From Sulfuriferula thiophila (lineage in GTDB: Bacteria; Pseudomonadota; Gammaproteobacteria; Burkholderiales; Sulfuriferulaceae): a stretch of 64,000 nt of DNA. Both the position numbers and the translations under genes were made by a program. The stretch is from positions 57,831 to 121,830 of the forward strand of contig NZ_BHGL01000028.1 of NCBI RefSeq assembly GCF_003864975.1, given 5' to 3'. Of this stretch, positions 26,126 to 35,085 are shown one piece after another. A model generated the notes under the pieces. That model did not search any database. It worked only from the letters and a program-made list of their open reading frames with translations, and was not told where the DNA came from. Numbering within the stretch: position 1 is the first letter of the stretch; each line of letters opens with the position of its first letter.

Positions 26126-27949
26126 ATGCCCACCATCCAGTTCCTCCCCGATTTACTCATTAGCCAGATTGCTGCTGGCGAAGTCGTGGAGCGACCTGCT
26201 TCAGCACTGAAGGAATTACTGGAAAACAGTCTGGATGCCGGCGCAACCGAAATTCGTGTACATCTGGAATTAGGCGGTACGCAACTAATACGCGTAGCGG
26301 ATAACGGCGTAGGTATTAACCAGACACAATTGAACCTCGCGCTGGCACGCCACGCCACCAGCAAGATCACCAGCCTGGAAGACCTGGAGCGTGTCGCCAG
26401 CCTGGGTTTTCGCGGTGAAGCTCTGGCCAGCATCGCCTCGGTCGCGCGCGTGCGTCTGGCCAGCCGTACCCAGGCGGCAGCGCATGCGTTCGAGATTCGC
26501 GCTGACGGCGCAACGCCCGGTGAATTGCAGCCCACCGCACTGGCTGCCGGCACCACCATCGAAGTGCGTGACATGTTTTTCAACACCCCGGCACGCCGTA
26601 AATTCCTCAAATCTGCCGCTACCGAATACGCTCATTGTGACGAGACGTTCCGGCGCATTGCACTGGCCCGACCGGATGTCACTTTCAGCCTGCATCACAA
26701 TGACCGTGCCGTGCAGCACTGGCGCGCGCACAGCATGGCCGAGCGTATCGCAGCCGTGCTGGGCGCAGATTTCACTCACGCCGCCGTCGATATTGCCGAG
26801 ATCGCCGCCGGCCTCAGCCTGCACGGCATGAGCGCCCTACCAGCTTACTCACGCGCCAACCGCGATGCGCAATATGTGTTCGTCAATGGCCGTTATGTGC
26901 GCGACAAACTGCTGGCGCACGCCTTGCGTCAGGCTTATCGCGACGTGTTGCACAATGACCGCCATCCGGCTTATTGCCTGTTTCTTACCCTCGACCCGGC
27001 CACGGTGGATGTCAACGTGCATCCGGCCAAAACCGAAGTGCGTTTTCGCGACAGCCGTGCCGTGCATCAGTTTTTATACCATGCCATCAACAAAGCCCTG
27101 GCCGGTCGTGCTGGCGACAATCCGGCTGCACATGCGCAACTGAGCGGTGAACAGCACTATGCAACACCACCCACCAACACCTTCGGCAACTCGGCACCAA
27201 CACAACCCGCCTATAACGTACGCCCGACTTACAGCCCGTCCTATCAGGCCAGCATGCCATTAGGCGTGGCACAGCCTGCCGGGTTTTATGACCTGATGAC
27301 ACGCGACATAGCACCGCTGCAAAGCGCGCCTGCCACACCAACAGGCGACGCAATTGATGCACCAGCACACCCCTTAGGCTATGCCATCGGTCAAGTTCAC
27401 GGGATTTATATTCTGGCGCAAAATCAGACGGGGTTAGTGCTGGTAGACATGCACGCAGCACACGAACGCATCATGTATGAGCGGCTTAAAACCGCGCTGG
27501 ATCATCAGGCCATCGCCAGCCAGCCGTTACTCATTCCGGTGGCGATCACAGCAGATGCACTCGATGTAGCTGCCGCCACCGAACACGTAGACACCTTGGC
27601 GGCAATGGGCTTTGAAATCGCCCCGCTCTCACCCACCAGCCTGGCCATACGCGCCGTACCGCAACTGCTGCAGAATGCCGATCCGGCACAGCTCGCCCGG
27701 GATTTGCTGCACGAATTGCGTGAATCCGGCGCCAGTCGTGTGCTCACCGAGCAACGCAATGCGCTGCTCGGCACGCTCGCCTGTCACAGCGCCGTACGCG
27801 CCAATCGTCAATTGAGCATTACCGAAATGAACGCGTTGCTGCGCGATATGGAAACCACTGAACGCGCCAACCAGTGCAACCACGGCCGGCCGACCTGGTT
27901 TCAGATCAGCCTGGCGGAGCTGGATAAAATGTTTATGCGCGGGAAATGA
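26126..27949 (+). CDS. mutL: DNA mismatch repair protein MutL
   Basis: The 607-residue GHKL ATPase couples mismatch recognition by MutS to strand processing. The N-terminal ATPase motifs are complete: ELLENSLDAGATEI, IRVADNGVGIN, SKITSLEDLERVASLGFRGE split across the lid region, and the VNVHPAKTEVRF segment. A variable linker spans about residues 330-400, and the C-terminal dimerisation domain contains DMHAAHERIMYERL, CHSAVRANRQLS and NQCNHGRPTWF. The CNHGRPT end suggests the MutL type of organisms with a metal-dependent C-terminal domain, although the DQHA-type endonuclease motif reads DMHAAHER here. Confidence 0.95.
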   Translation: MPTIQFLPDLLISQIAAGEVVERPASALKELLENSLDAGATEIRVHLELGGTQLIRVADNGVGINQTQLNLALARHATSKITSLEDLERVASLGFRGEALASIASVARVRLASRTQAAAHAFEIRADGATPGELQPTALAAGTTIEVRDMFFNTPARRKFLKSAATEYAHCDETFRRIALARPDVTFSLHHNDRAVQHWRAHSMAERIAAVLGADFTHAAVDIAEIAAGLSLHGMSALPAYSRANRDAQYVFVNGRYVRDKLLAHALRQAYRDVLHNDRHPAYCLFLTLDPATVDVNVHPAKTEVRFRDSRAVHQFLYHAINKALAGRAGDNPAAHAQLSGEQHYATPPTNTFGNSAPTQPAYNVRPTYSPSYQASMPLGVAQPAGFYDLMTRDIAPLQSAPATPTGDAIDAPAHPLGYAIGQVHGIYILAQNQTGLVLVDMHAAHERIMYERLKTALDHQAIASQPLLIPVAITADALDVAAATEHVDTLAAMGFEIAPLSPTSLAIRAVPQLLQNADPAQLARDLLHELRESGASRVLTEQRNALLGTLACHSAVRANRQLSITEMNALLRDMETTERANQCNHGRPTWFQISLAELDKMFMRGK

Positions 27950-27953
27950 TGGG

Positions 27954-28478
27954 TTAATAGCGCTTGTCCAGCTGTGGCATATCCGCCGCCAAGCCTGGGA
28001 TAGCAAATCGAGAACTGCCAGCCGGACTTGCATAACGTACGGCAAGTAGCCACTTATCTCCGACTTTTTTCCACACATCCACCATGTAAATATCAGCAGA
28101 TGTTTTTGCCGACTTGTCCTGCTTCAGCAAAAAACTGACCACTGCCACACTATCGTAGTCATGCACTGCCATTTGCTGAATGTCGGCTAGGAAGCCGGGA
28201 CGCTGTATAATTTGCTGCAACCACTGTGCACGCGGTACCGGATTGCCAGGCATGGCACCCACCCGCATCTCGAAATCATCCATCAGCATTTTGCCTACTG
28301 CATCGATATTACCATTTTTTGCATTATCGCCAAGATCATGCTCCAAACTGCCAAATATTTGCACAAGGCGGGTAACCGTGGGAACAGAAGTTTTCTGATC
28401 ACTGATTTGTGCAGCCAATACGGTATCACCAGACACGGTAACTAAAAACATTAACAAGAATAAAGCCAGTTTTTTCAT
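27954..28478 (-). CDS. Secreted NTF2-like protein (SnoaL/DUF4440 type)
   Basis: The roughly 174-residue protein has a signal peptide (MKKLALFLLMFLVTVSGDTV, cleaved after LAA or nearby) followed by a small alpha/beta domain. The segment NGNIDAVGKMLMDDFEMRVG and a late YMVDVWKKVGDKWLLAVRYA are typical of NTF2-like cone folds (DUF4440). The start at 28478 has a GGAGG site. Its substrate, if any, is unknown. It converges with mutL, four bases apart. Confidence 0.6.
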   Translation of the reverse strand: MKKLALFLLMFLVTVSGDTVLAAQISDQKTSVPTVTRLVQIFGSLEHDLGDNAKNGNIDAVGKMLMDDFEMRVGAMPGNPVPRAQWLQQIIQRPGFLADIQQMAVHDYDSVAVVSFLLKQDKSAKTSADIYMVDVWKKVGDKWLLAVRYASPAGSSRFAIPGLAADMPQLDKRY

Positions 28479-28540
28479 ACAACCTCCATCACCCATTCGT
28501 CCCGATTACACGCGACAACCCGCGATTAAACTTAAATAAG

Positions 28541-28600
28541 GGGATGTCTCCCGAATTAACCGGCGCGCTTTAGCGCGTCCGGTTGAATGAATTGTTATAC
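28541..28600 (-). other. attC-like recombination site (integron cassette type), degenerate at one end
   Basis: Read on the minus strand the element begins GTATAACAATTCATTCAA, then forms a stem of AACCGG and CGCGC halves (28558-28584) with a TAAA loop and a single extrahelical base, and ends GGTTAATTCGGGAGACA. Order, length and sequence resemble integron attC sites, including the AATTCATTCAA and TTAATTC arms around a GC stem. The outer right core (GTTRRRY) is not conserved. A GCATAAC core, on the plus strand at 30467-30473, lies beyond the far end of the two genes 28638-30436 and is almost identical to the near core, as expected for cassette boundaries. No integrase was seen. Confidence 0.5.
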
Positions 28601-28637
28601 CTCTTTAACAGCGAAAAGGGTACAAATTAGCTTTTGA

Positions 28638-29285
28638 CTATTCGTCCAAGTCCAATGCTACCCGCCATGACCTACCGATCGTTAAAGTAATCAAGTAACG
28701 TTCTTCTTTCGGGCGCTTGTCATCGGCAAAACGCGCTATCCAGTACGATACGCCATATTTCTTGTCGGCATCCCAATAGGCTTGGTAGGGTTTGCCTTGC
28801 TTTATTTTCTCTCTAACTTCTGGCGTATCAATGTAGGGAGCATCGCCATTCCCACGAACGCTCAGTACTTTCCATCCCCCGCGCCGCAACTGCTCTTGTA
28901 GACCAAGGACAACCTTCAACGCCTCATCCAGCGTAAGCGTATCGACCTGGGGGGACATACGGACAGTGGCAACACGCCCCTGTTCATCGTGGCTAACCGC
29001 CAAAAATTTTGCTGGCGGTGTTGTAAAACCGAACTGAGGGTCGTTGAACCGTAATATCGCGGGTTTTTCGACATCCCCACCCCAGACGTGCCCTGGAATC
29101 ACAGGAGGGAGAGATGCACTGGAGTGCTTGCGCATCTGCTCGTAAGGCTCGCCTATCACCAGCACCACTTCCGGTGTGCTCGCGTGCGCTATTGAAAAAA
29201 GCCACGCAGCCGCCACCAGCATGAGCGCCAGCCCGACCAGCGTTTCGCGCCGATAGCGCCACCAAAAGCATTGAATGGCTTTCAT
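28638..29285 (-). CDS. Hypothetical membrane-anchored protein, partner of the 29282-30436 gene
   Basis: The 215-residue protein has one N-terminal membrane anchor (TLVGLALMLVAAAWLFSIAH) and a periplasmic domain with EVVLVIGEPYEQMRKHSSAS, an LDEALKVVLGLQEQLRRGGW helix, and a C-terminal YGVSYWIARFADD segment. The domain was not recognised. It is coupled by a 4-bp overlap to the larger upstream gene, an arrangement seen for effector-immunity pairs where the immunity protein sits in the periplasm. That role is speculative. Confidence 0.5.
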   Translation of the reverse strand: MKAIQCFWWRYRRETLVGLALMLVAAAWLFSIAHASTPEVVLVIGEPYEQMRKHSSASLPPVIPGHVWGGDVEKPAILRFNDPQFGFTTPPAKFLAVSHDEQGRVATVRMSPQVDTLTLDEALKVVLGLQEQLRRGGWKVLSVRGNGDAPYIDTPEVREKIKQGKPYQAYWDADKKYGVSYWIARFADDKRPKEERYLITLTIGRSWRVALDLDE

Positions 29286-30436
29286 CGCACGCTATGCCCC
29301 GCCGCAATCCGTTGCAGGGATTGCTCCAGCAGCGAGCGGTTGAGATTGTGCAGCATATCGTCGAAGCGTTTTGCAGCACGAAGCACGAAGGGCATGCGTT
29401 GGTTAAGGTCAGCCAGATTGGCTAATGGGTTGTTGCCGAAGCCAACGGTACGAGGGTCAGTCTCGGGCAAGCGGCACTCGCTCGCCAATGTCACCTGAAC
29501 GGCCTCGGGCACACCGGACAGCATGTCCGTCACATATGCTGCATGGTTGCCCCGTAACAGGGTAACCAACTGAGGGTTGCTGTACATCGCCGGTTGCAGG
29601 ATGTTTTTCTGTTCGTGCCGCGCCAGCCATTCAACACCCGTTGCTATCTGTCCCGCCTCAATTGCCTCGAAGGCTTGCAGAATCTCTTCAAAGTTCTGGC
29701 CAAACTGTACCTTGCCACCAATAGGCCACAGCACAGGAAACTTGGGATTGTCTGTGATTTTCTTTCGGGCTGGAAAACATTGCTTAAACTCCTGCAACCC
29801 ACGCTTCTTGTAGAACGCATGCAGCGGGAACACATCCAGAAACAAGGTGGTGTTGCCCAAGGCCAGCATGTCATAGACGTGCATGAATTGCTGTTGGGCG
29901 GCGGAGTAAGTTTCACCCGTGCGGCGAACATCCGCCGTTGGAATGGGGTTGTTTTGGCGTGCCTGTTCCCAATCTTTCTGTGCTTTGTCATCGACCTTGC
30001 CGATATTCAAGCCGGGCATGCTGAATATCGGTTTCGCACTTTGCGTCATGCGTTGTGCAGCGTCATGTTCTTTCTGGATGCGACCAACGGAATCTGCGGC
30101 ATGCAGTAACCCGCACCCGACTTGTTTTGACGCGAAAGCCGCCAGCCCTGCCCACTGAAAGCGATGATCGTCCAGCCATAGCGCGGCGTAAGCCGCGTTA
30201 ATGCGTTTGTTGCGCTCAACCGGATTGGCGATCAGCTTGCCGCCGGGTGCTACGATGTCTTCGGCCTCTTTTTGGTAGGTGCGCCAGATACACTCACAGC
30301 CCAGTATTGGTACTTCGGTAATCTTGACCTTGCGCCCATTTTCTTCGGTGAAATAGCTTTTGCATTCCGAGATGGGCTTGGTGTTCTTGTGTAACTCCTG
30401 CTCGTCGCATTCGTGGTCTTTGAAGCATTGGCTCAT
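29282..30436 (-). CDS. Hypothetical protein resembling DUF2515, possible antibacterial effector
   Basis: The 384-residue protein has a cysteine-rich N-terminus (MSQCFKDHECDEQELHKN), then a helical domain with INAAYAALWLDDHRFQWAGL, ASKQVGCGLLHAA and MHVYDMLALGNTTLFLDVF. The latter features recall DUF2515-like proteins found near secretion-system loci in Pseudomonas and Burkholderia. It has no signal peptide or membrane segment. It overlaps the membrane-anchored partner gene, and the two are bounded by attC-like cores. Family assignment is from memory and tentative. Confidence 0.45.
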   Translation of the reverse strand: MSQCFKDHECDEQELHKNTKPISECKSYFTEENGRKVKITEVPILGCECIWRTYQKEAEDIVAPGGKLIANPVERNKRINAAYAALWLDDHRFQWAGLAAFASKQVGCGLLHAADSVGRIQKEHDAAQRMTQSAKPIFSMPGLNIGKVDDKAQKDWEQARQNNPIPTADVRRTGETYSAAQQQFMHVYDMLALGNTTLFLDVFPLHAFYKKRGLQEFKQCFPARKKITDNPKFPVLWPIGGKVQFGQNFEEILQAFEAIEAGQIATGVEWLARHEQKNILQPAMYSNPQLVTLLRGNHAAYVTDMLSGVPEAVQVTLASECRLPETDPRTVGFGNNPLANLADLNQRMPFVLRAAKRFDDMLHNLNRSLLEQSLQRIAAGHSVR

Positions 30437-30494
30437 TTAATATTCTCCTTGCGTGAAAGTTAAGAGGCATAACAAGCTATACCGACCCAACGTA

Positions 30495-31445
30495 TTAATA
30501 CGCCAATGTACATAACCCGCCAGATGCGTTCAGCCAGTTCTGCTGAATCAGGAAGTCACGCGCACCCAGTTTCATATTAGCCTTTGAGCCGTTGCTGGTG
30601 GTATAGGTCGTGCCGAATTTCCACGCACATTTATCAGCATTTTCCTGTCCCAGAGTGTCATACCATGCATTCAGATCGGGATCGGTCACCGCCTCTTCCA
30701 GTTCATGCGTAAGCACGCTGGCCATGCCATCCGCTCCGGCATTACCATTAGGACCGGTAGTTTGCGCTTCACAGGCACTCGGGCAGCGATCGGGATTGCC
30801 CACGAATGAGTATTTGATATCCTGACCGGCTATGGTGCCGTGGGTATGCCAGCCGCAATAAGAAGTACAGAAACCGGATGTCTCATTCACATCCGCAGAG
30901 GTCAGCACAAAATACACAGCGTTGGGATCAGCCGGCAATGCACCGCTGGTGATAGCGTTGCTCACCACCGCCGTCACATCTGCATCCGCCAGTGCCGTAC
31001 CGCGCGAGTAATTGTCGGTTACACTTTTCTTCAACAGTGTCGAATTCGTCACCGCAACCGATGCACCATCATAATAACTGGTATTAATGTTGTAATAGGG
31101 CGAACCGCTCAATCCGGCAATCAGATCTGGCAGGATGCTGGTTGCGGTATTACCAGCCCAGTTACCGTACCAGATATAGTAAACATTGGTCGTACCCAAT
31201 ATCAGCGGACCGCCATGGTAATTAATCCCGTTAGCCCCGGTATTCTTGCGTCCGGTAGCCACAGCATAACCCTGACCGGCAGGCGGCTTCTCGCCCCAGC
31301 CTTTCCCGGTTGGCCTGTTATCAACCTCCCAGGCTTTGTGCGTGTTCTGTAGCACGGCGCCGCGAATAAGCTCAGCTTGAGCAGAAGGCAGTGCCAGTAA
31401 ATTCAATACGGTTGCACCAATGATAGTGCTGACTTTGAGTTGCAT
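30495..31445 (-). CDS. Secreted EXORDIUM/PHI-1-like protein
   Basis: The 316-residue protein has a signal peptide (IIGATVLNLLALPSAQA) and an extracellular domain. NVYYIWYGNWAGNTATSILP, YFVLTSADVNETSGFCTSYC and the late HELEEAVTDPDLNAWYD match the plant EXORDIUM/phosphate-induced protein family, members of which occur sporadically in bacteria. The HE-rich segment resembles a metalloprotease helix, but the family has no established enzymatic activity. Six or more cysteines suggest disulphides. There is no partner gene; it is divergent from rhlE. Confidence 0.75.
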   Translation of the reverse strand: MQLKVSTIIGATVLNLLALPSAQAELIRGAVLQNTHKAWEVDNRPTGKGWGEKPPAGQGYAVATGRKNTGANGINYHGGPLILGTTNVYYIWYGNWAGNTATSILPDLIAGLSGSPYYNINTSYYDGASVAVTNSTLLKKSVTDNYSRGTALADADVTAVVSNAITSGALPADPNAVYFVLTSADVNETSGFCTSYCGWHTHGTIAGQDIKYSFVGNPDRCPSACEAQTTGPNGNAGADGMASVLTHELEEAVTDPDLNAWYDTLGQENADKCAWKFGTTYTTSNGSKANMKLGARDFLIQQNWLNASGGLCTLAY

Positions 31446-31645
31446 GATTCCCCCTGATAGTTATATTTATTACATTAAGCCCCAAATTTTTGACAGCGTA
31501 ATTCATACACATTACACCGTCAAGAATTACCTTATTCACAGCGCAAATTCTTACATAGCACAAATTACTCCAGCCAATTTGCACAACCACGCCCCAACCT
31601 CACCCCCGGCATTTCAGGATTTCGCAATATATTAGCGTTTTCTGT

Positions 31646-31775
31646 TATAATGCACGTTCTCGTTATGCACGCTCCAGTCCTCGCATAACGATTCTGGTTT
31701 ATTCTCTTCATCTGCCTGCCCTAGACTGGCGTTACACTCAAGGTAACGACAGGCCGATCTGTTTTCAGGAAATTT
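31646..31775 (+). promoter_or_regulatory. Extended -10 promoter and structured leader of rhlE
   Basis: An extended -10 element TGTTATAAT (31643-31651) would start transcription about 118 nt before the rhlE ATG. The leader holds a hairpin with a perfect 9-bp stem (TCGTTATGC at 31660-31668 and its complement at 31683-31691), and a second smaller stem (CGTTAC with GTAACG, around 31730-31748). Long structured leaders are known for DEAD-box helicases that regulate their own RNA; that use here is inference. Nothing else was recognised between 31446 and 31640. Confidence 0.45.
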
Positions 31776-33077
31776 ATGTCATTTGCTACCCTCGGCTTAT
31801 CCGAAGCCATCGTTCGCGCTGTTACTGAGCGCGGTTATACCGAACCTACCCCAATTCAGGCGCAAGCCATCCCCGTCGTCCTTACCGGCGGCGATTTGCT
31901 TGGCGGCGCCCAGACCGGCACCGGCAAAACTGCCGGCTTTGTACTGCCGATTCTGCATCGTTTATCCACCATGCCTGCCAAAGGCACTGGCCGCGCACCG
32001 ATCCGCGCACTGATTCTGGCCCCTACCCGCGAACTCGCTGCTCAGGTAGAAGAAAGCGTACGCGAATATGGCAAATATCTGCCACTCACATCGATGATGA
32101 TGTTCGGCGGTGTCAATATCAACCCGCAGATTCAGAAATTGCGTGGCCGTGTGGATATTTTAGTCGCCACGCCAGGCCGCCTGCTTGATCACGTCCAGCA
32201 AAAAACTGTCGACTTGTCACAAGTTGAAATTCTGGTGCTCGATGAAGCCGACCGCATGCTGGACATGGGCTTTATCCGTGACATTAAAAAAGTCATGGCG
32301 CTCATCCCTAAACAACGTCAGACCTTATTGTTCTCGGCGACGTTCTCGGATGAGATCAAAACCCTGGCGGACAGCCTGCTGATCAAGCCTACCACGATCG
32401 AAGTGGCACGCCGTAACGCCACCAATACCCTTATTTCACAAAAAGCCTACGCAGTAGACCGCGAACGCAAACGTGAATTGCTTACCAAGCTGATTAAAGA
32501 TAACAACTGGTTTCAGGTACTGGTCTTCACCCGCACCAAACACGCGGCTAACCGCCTGGCCGAGAGTCTGGATAAAGACGGCATCCCATCCATGGCGATC
32601 CACGGCAACAAAAGTCAGGCTGCACGCACTCGCGCCTTGAAAACATTCAAGGATGGCACCCTGCAGGTACTGGTAGCCACAGACATCGCCGCGCGCGGTA
32701 TCGACATCAGCGAACTGCCGCACGTCGTCAACTTTGAACTGCCTAACGTAGCTGAAGATTACGTGCACCGCATCGGTCGCACCGGCCGTGCAGGCAGCGA
32801 AGGCGAAGCCACCTCACTGGTGTGTGTGGACGAACTCAAGTTGCTCACCGCCATCGAACGTCTGACCAAAACTCAGATCATCGCCGAAGTGTTCCCCGGC
32901 TTTGAAATCGACCCGCGCATTAAAGCCGAGCCGATCCTGAACGGCAGCCAGCGTAGCGGTGGCAATCAAGGCGGCCAGAATCGGCGCCCTGCCGGCAACT
33001 CCAGCAGCCGCCCTGCAGCCAAACCTGTAGCGCGCGCACCAAGCAGCCCGCATCGCAGCGGCGGGCGCGGACGTTAA
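31776..33077 (+). CDS. rhlE: ATP-dependent RNA helicase, RhlE type
   Basis: The 433-residue DEAD-box helicase has every motif: Q motif ([20 protein letters not shown], then EPTPIQ), motif [12 protein letters not shown], Ia PTRELA, DEAD as [16 protein letters not shown] in [10 protein letters not shown], and [24 protein letters not shown] in the second domain. The C-terminus is a basic, glycine/proline-rich tail (from about residue 390) as in RhlE. It remodels RNA in ribosome assembly and decay. Confidence 0.95.
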   Translation: MSFATLGLSEAIVRAVTERGYTEPTPIQAQAIPVVLTGGDLLGGAQTGTGKTAGFVLPILHRLSTMPAKGTGRAPIRALILAPTRELAAQVEESVREYGKYLPLTSMMMFGGVNINPQIQKLRGRVDILVATPGRLLDHVQQKTVDLSQVEILVLDEADRMLDMGFIRDIKKVMALIPKQRQTLLFSATFSDEIKTLADSLLIKPTTIEVARRNATNTLISQKAYAVDRERKRELLTKLIKDNNWFQVLVFTRTKHAANRLAESLDKDGIPSMAIHGNKSQAARTRALKTFKDGTLQVLVATDIAARGIDISELPHVVNFELPNVAEDYVHRIGRTGRAGSEGEATSLVCVDELKLLTAIERLTKTQIIAEVFPGFEIDPRIKAEPILNGSQRSGGNQGGQNRRPAGNSSSRPAAKPVARAPSSPHRSGGRGR

Positions 33078-33110
33078 ATCGCGGTATAATTCGACCATTG
33101 CATAACCACA

Positions 33111-34976
33111 ATGGTCGTCTCGCATCGCATGATCTCCCGATTTAACTCTCGCATCCTGCTGGCTATTGCCCACGACATCAGCGCAGCTGCGCTGGCGTGG
33201 CTAATAGCGTACTGGCTACGCTTCAACCTGAGCATTCCCTCCGAATACTGGCCAAGTGCAATGAGTACGCTGGCCTGGGTAGTGCCGGTGCAGGCATTCG
33301 CCTTTTGGCGCTTCGGCCTGTATCGGGGCATATGGCGCTTTGCCAGCCTGCCGGATTTGCGCCGCATCCTGACAGCCGTCGGAGTAGCGGCGTTGCTGAT
33401 ACCGCTGGCGTTATTCATGTTTCAGATCAAGGCCACCGTACCGCGTTCGGTACTGGTGCTTGACCCTATTTTACTGCTGCTCATCATGGGCGGCAGCCGT
33501 TTGTTATACCGGGCATGGAAAGAACATCGCTTCGGCGCGCTCAGCAGCGACCGTGAGCCGATCATTATCCTGGGCGCTGGCGGTGCTGCGGCATCGTTAG
33601 TGCGCGAACTGGCGCACAGTAACGAATGGCGGGTGGTCGGCTTACTCGATGACATGCCTACCAAACAGGGCCGTGATTTATATGGCGTTGCCGTCTTGGG
33701 CAAGCTGGACAGCCTGCCTATCCATGCCGCAAAACTCGATGTCAAACACGCCGTCATCGCCATGCCATCAGCCGCGCATGGTGTGCGTCGCCATGCCGCG
33801 CAGATTTGCACCGAAGCCAATGTCGCCGCGCTCACCGTGCCCGCTTTTGAAGACCTGGCCAGCGGCAAAGTGACGGTATCCGCGTTACGCAAAATTGAGC
33901 TGGATGACTTATTGGGGCGTGATCCGGTACAACTCGATGATGCTGGCCTGCACGGCTTACTCACTGACCAGGTGGTACTGGTGAGCGGCGCTGGTGGCTC
34001 AATAGGCTCCGAGCTCGCCCGCCAGATTGCGCGCTTTCAGCCCAAACTGCTGATCCTGTTCGAGATGAGCGAATTCGCCCTGTATAAAATTGAACAGGAA
34101 TTCGCTGTCAATTTCCCACAAGTACACATTCTGTGCGCGATCGGCGACGTCAAGCATCGCGCGGTGGTCGACAATCTGTTAAACCAGTACCACCCATCCG
34201 TGATTTTCCACGCTGCGGCCTACAAGCATGTGCCACTGATGGAACAGAGCAATGCCTGGCAAGCCATGCGCAACAACGTGCTCGGCACCTATACCCTGGC
34301 CAGCGCGGCACAGCGTCATGGCGTCGCCAAATTCGTACTCATTTCCACCGACAAAGCCGTCAACCCCACCAATGTCATGGGCGCATCGAAACGCCTGGCA
34401 GAAATGGTGTGCCAGAGCCTGCATGCAGCGCCTGCCGAAACACCGCGCACACGTTTCGTAGCGGTGCGTTTCGGCAATGTACTCGGCAGTTCCGGCAGCG
34501 TCATTCCCAAGTTCCAGGAACAGATAGCCCACGGCGGACCTATTACGGTCACCCATCCGGATATCACCCGCTACTTCATGTCCATCCCCGAAGCCTGCCA
34601 GCTGGTACTGCAAGCCGGCTTAATGGGTGACGGCGGTGAAATTTTTGTGCTGGATATGGGTGAACCCGTAAAGATCGCTGACCTTGCTCGCGACATGATA
34701 CGGCTCTCCGGGTACAGTGAAACCGATATTAAAATCGTCTATTCTGGCCTGCGTCCCGGCGAAAAACTGTATGAAGAACTGCTCGCCGATGACGAACACA
34801 CCTTACCCACCCCGCACCCGAAACTGCGCATCGCCCAAGCGCGCGCTGTAGACGACGCCTGGCTGGCGCTGGCGATGGAATGGCTGACTCAGGACAGCAT
34901 CGTCTGCGAAACCGAAGTCAAAAATAAGCTTAAAACCTGGGTCACCGAATACACCCCACAATCTCAGCCTGATTAA
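33111..34976 (+). CDS. Polysaccharide biosynthesis 4,6-dehydratase, CapD/WbpM/FlaA1 family
   Basis: The 621-residue membrane enzyme has four N-terminal transmembrane segments (about residues 10-115), a linker domain with IIILGAGGAAASLVRELAHS, and a C-terminal SDR domain. The SDR part shows VLVSGAGGSIGSELARQIAR, VFHAAAYKHVPLME-type sequence as IFHAAAYKHVPLME, LISTDKAVNPTNVMGASKR, and AVRFGNVLGSSGSVIPKF. Members remove water from UDP-GlcNAc to start synthesis of FucNAc, QuiNAc or bacillosamine. It is unlinked to the main polysaccharide loci here but probably serves them. Start may be at 33111 or 33129. Confidence 0.9.
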   Translation: MVVSHRMISRFNSRILLAIAHDISAAALAWLIAYWLRFNLSIPSEYWPSAMSTLAWVVPVQAFAFWRFGLYRGIWRFASLPDLRRILTAVGVAALLIPLALFMFQIKATVPRSVLVLDPILLLLIMGGSRLLYRAWKEHRFGALSSDREPIIILGAGGAAASLVRELAHSNEWRVVGLLDDMPTKQGRDLYGVAVLGKLDSLPIHAAKLDVKHAVIAMPSAAHGVRRHAAQICTEANVAALTVPAFEDLASGKVTVSALRKIELDDLLGRDPVQLDDAGLHGLLTDQVVLVSGAGGSIGSELARQIARFQPKLLILFEMSEFALYKIEQEFAVNFPQVHILCAIGDVKHRAVVDNLLNQYHPSVIFHAAAYKHVPLMEQSNAWQAMRNNVLGTYTLASAAQRHGVAKFVLISTDKAVNPTNVMGASKRLAEMVCQSLHAAPAETPRTRFVAVRFGNVLGSSGSVIPKFQEQIAHGGPITVTHPDITRYFMSIPEACQLVLQAGLMGDGGEIFVLDMGEPVKIADLARDMIRLSGYSETDIKIVYSGLRPGEKLYEELLADDEHTLPTPHPKLRIAQARAVDDAWLALAMEWLTQDSIVCETEVKNKLKTWVTEYTPQSQPD

Positions 34977-34987
34977 ATCCCTCTGTG

Positions 34988-35061
34988 GTTGTCATCCTGC
35001 CGGATGACAACATCAGAATAAACGTAATAGAATGATGACACTAAGCCTGATTTAATCAGGC
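34988..35061 (+). terminator. Two hairpins between the dehydratase and ATP-grasp genes
   Basis: A perfect 10-bp stem GTTGTCATCC/GGATGACAAC with a TGCC loop occupies 34988-35011, 12 bp after the stop codon. A second inverted repeat GCCTGAT-TTA-ATCAGGC occupies 35045-35061, 24 bp before the next start. Neither is followed by a T-run, so rho-independent termination is uncertain; they may be mRNA 3'-end or 5'-leader structures. Confidence 0.4.
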
Positions 35062-35085
35062 GCTCATTCCAGGCCACAGCTTCAC

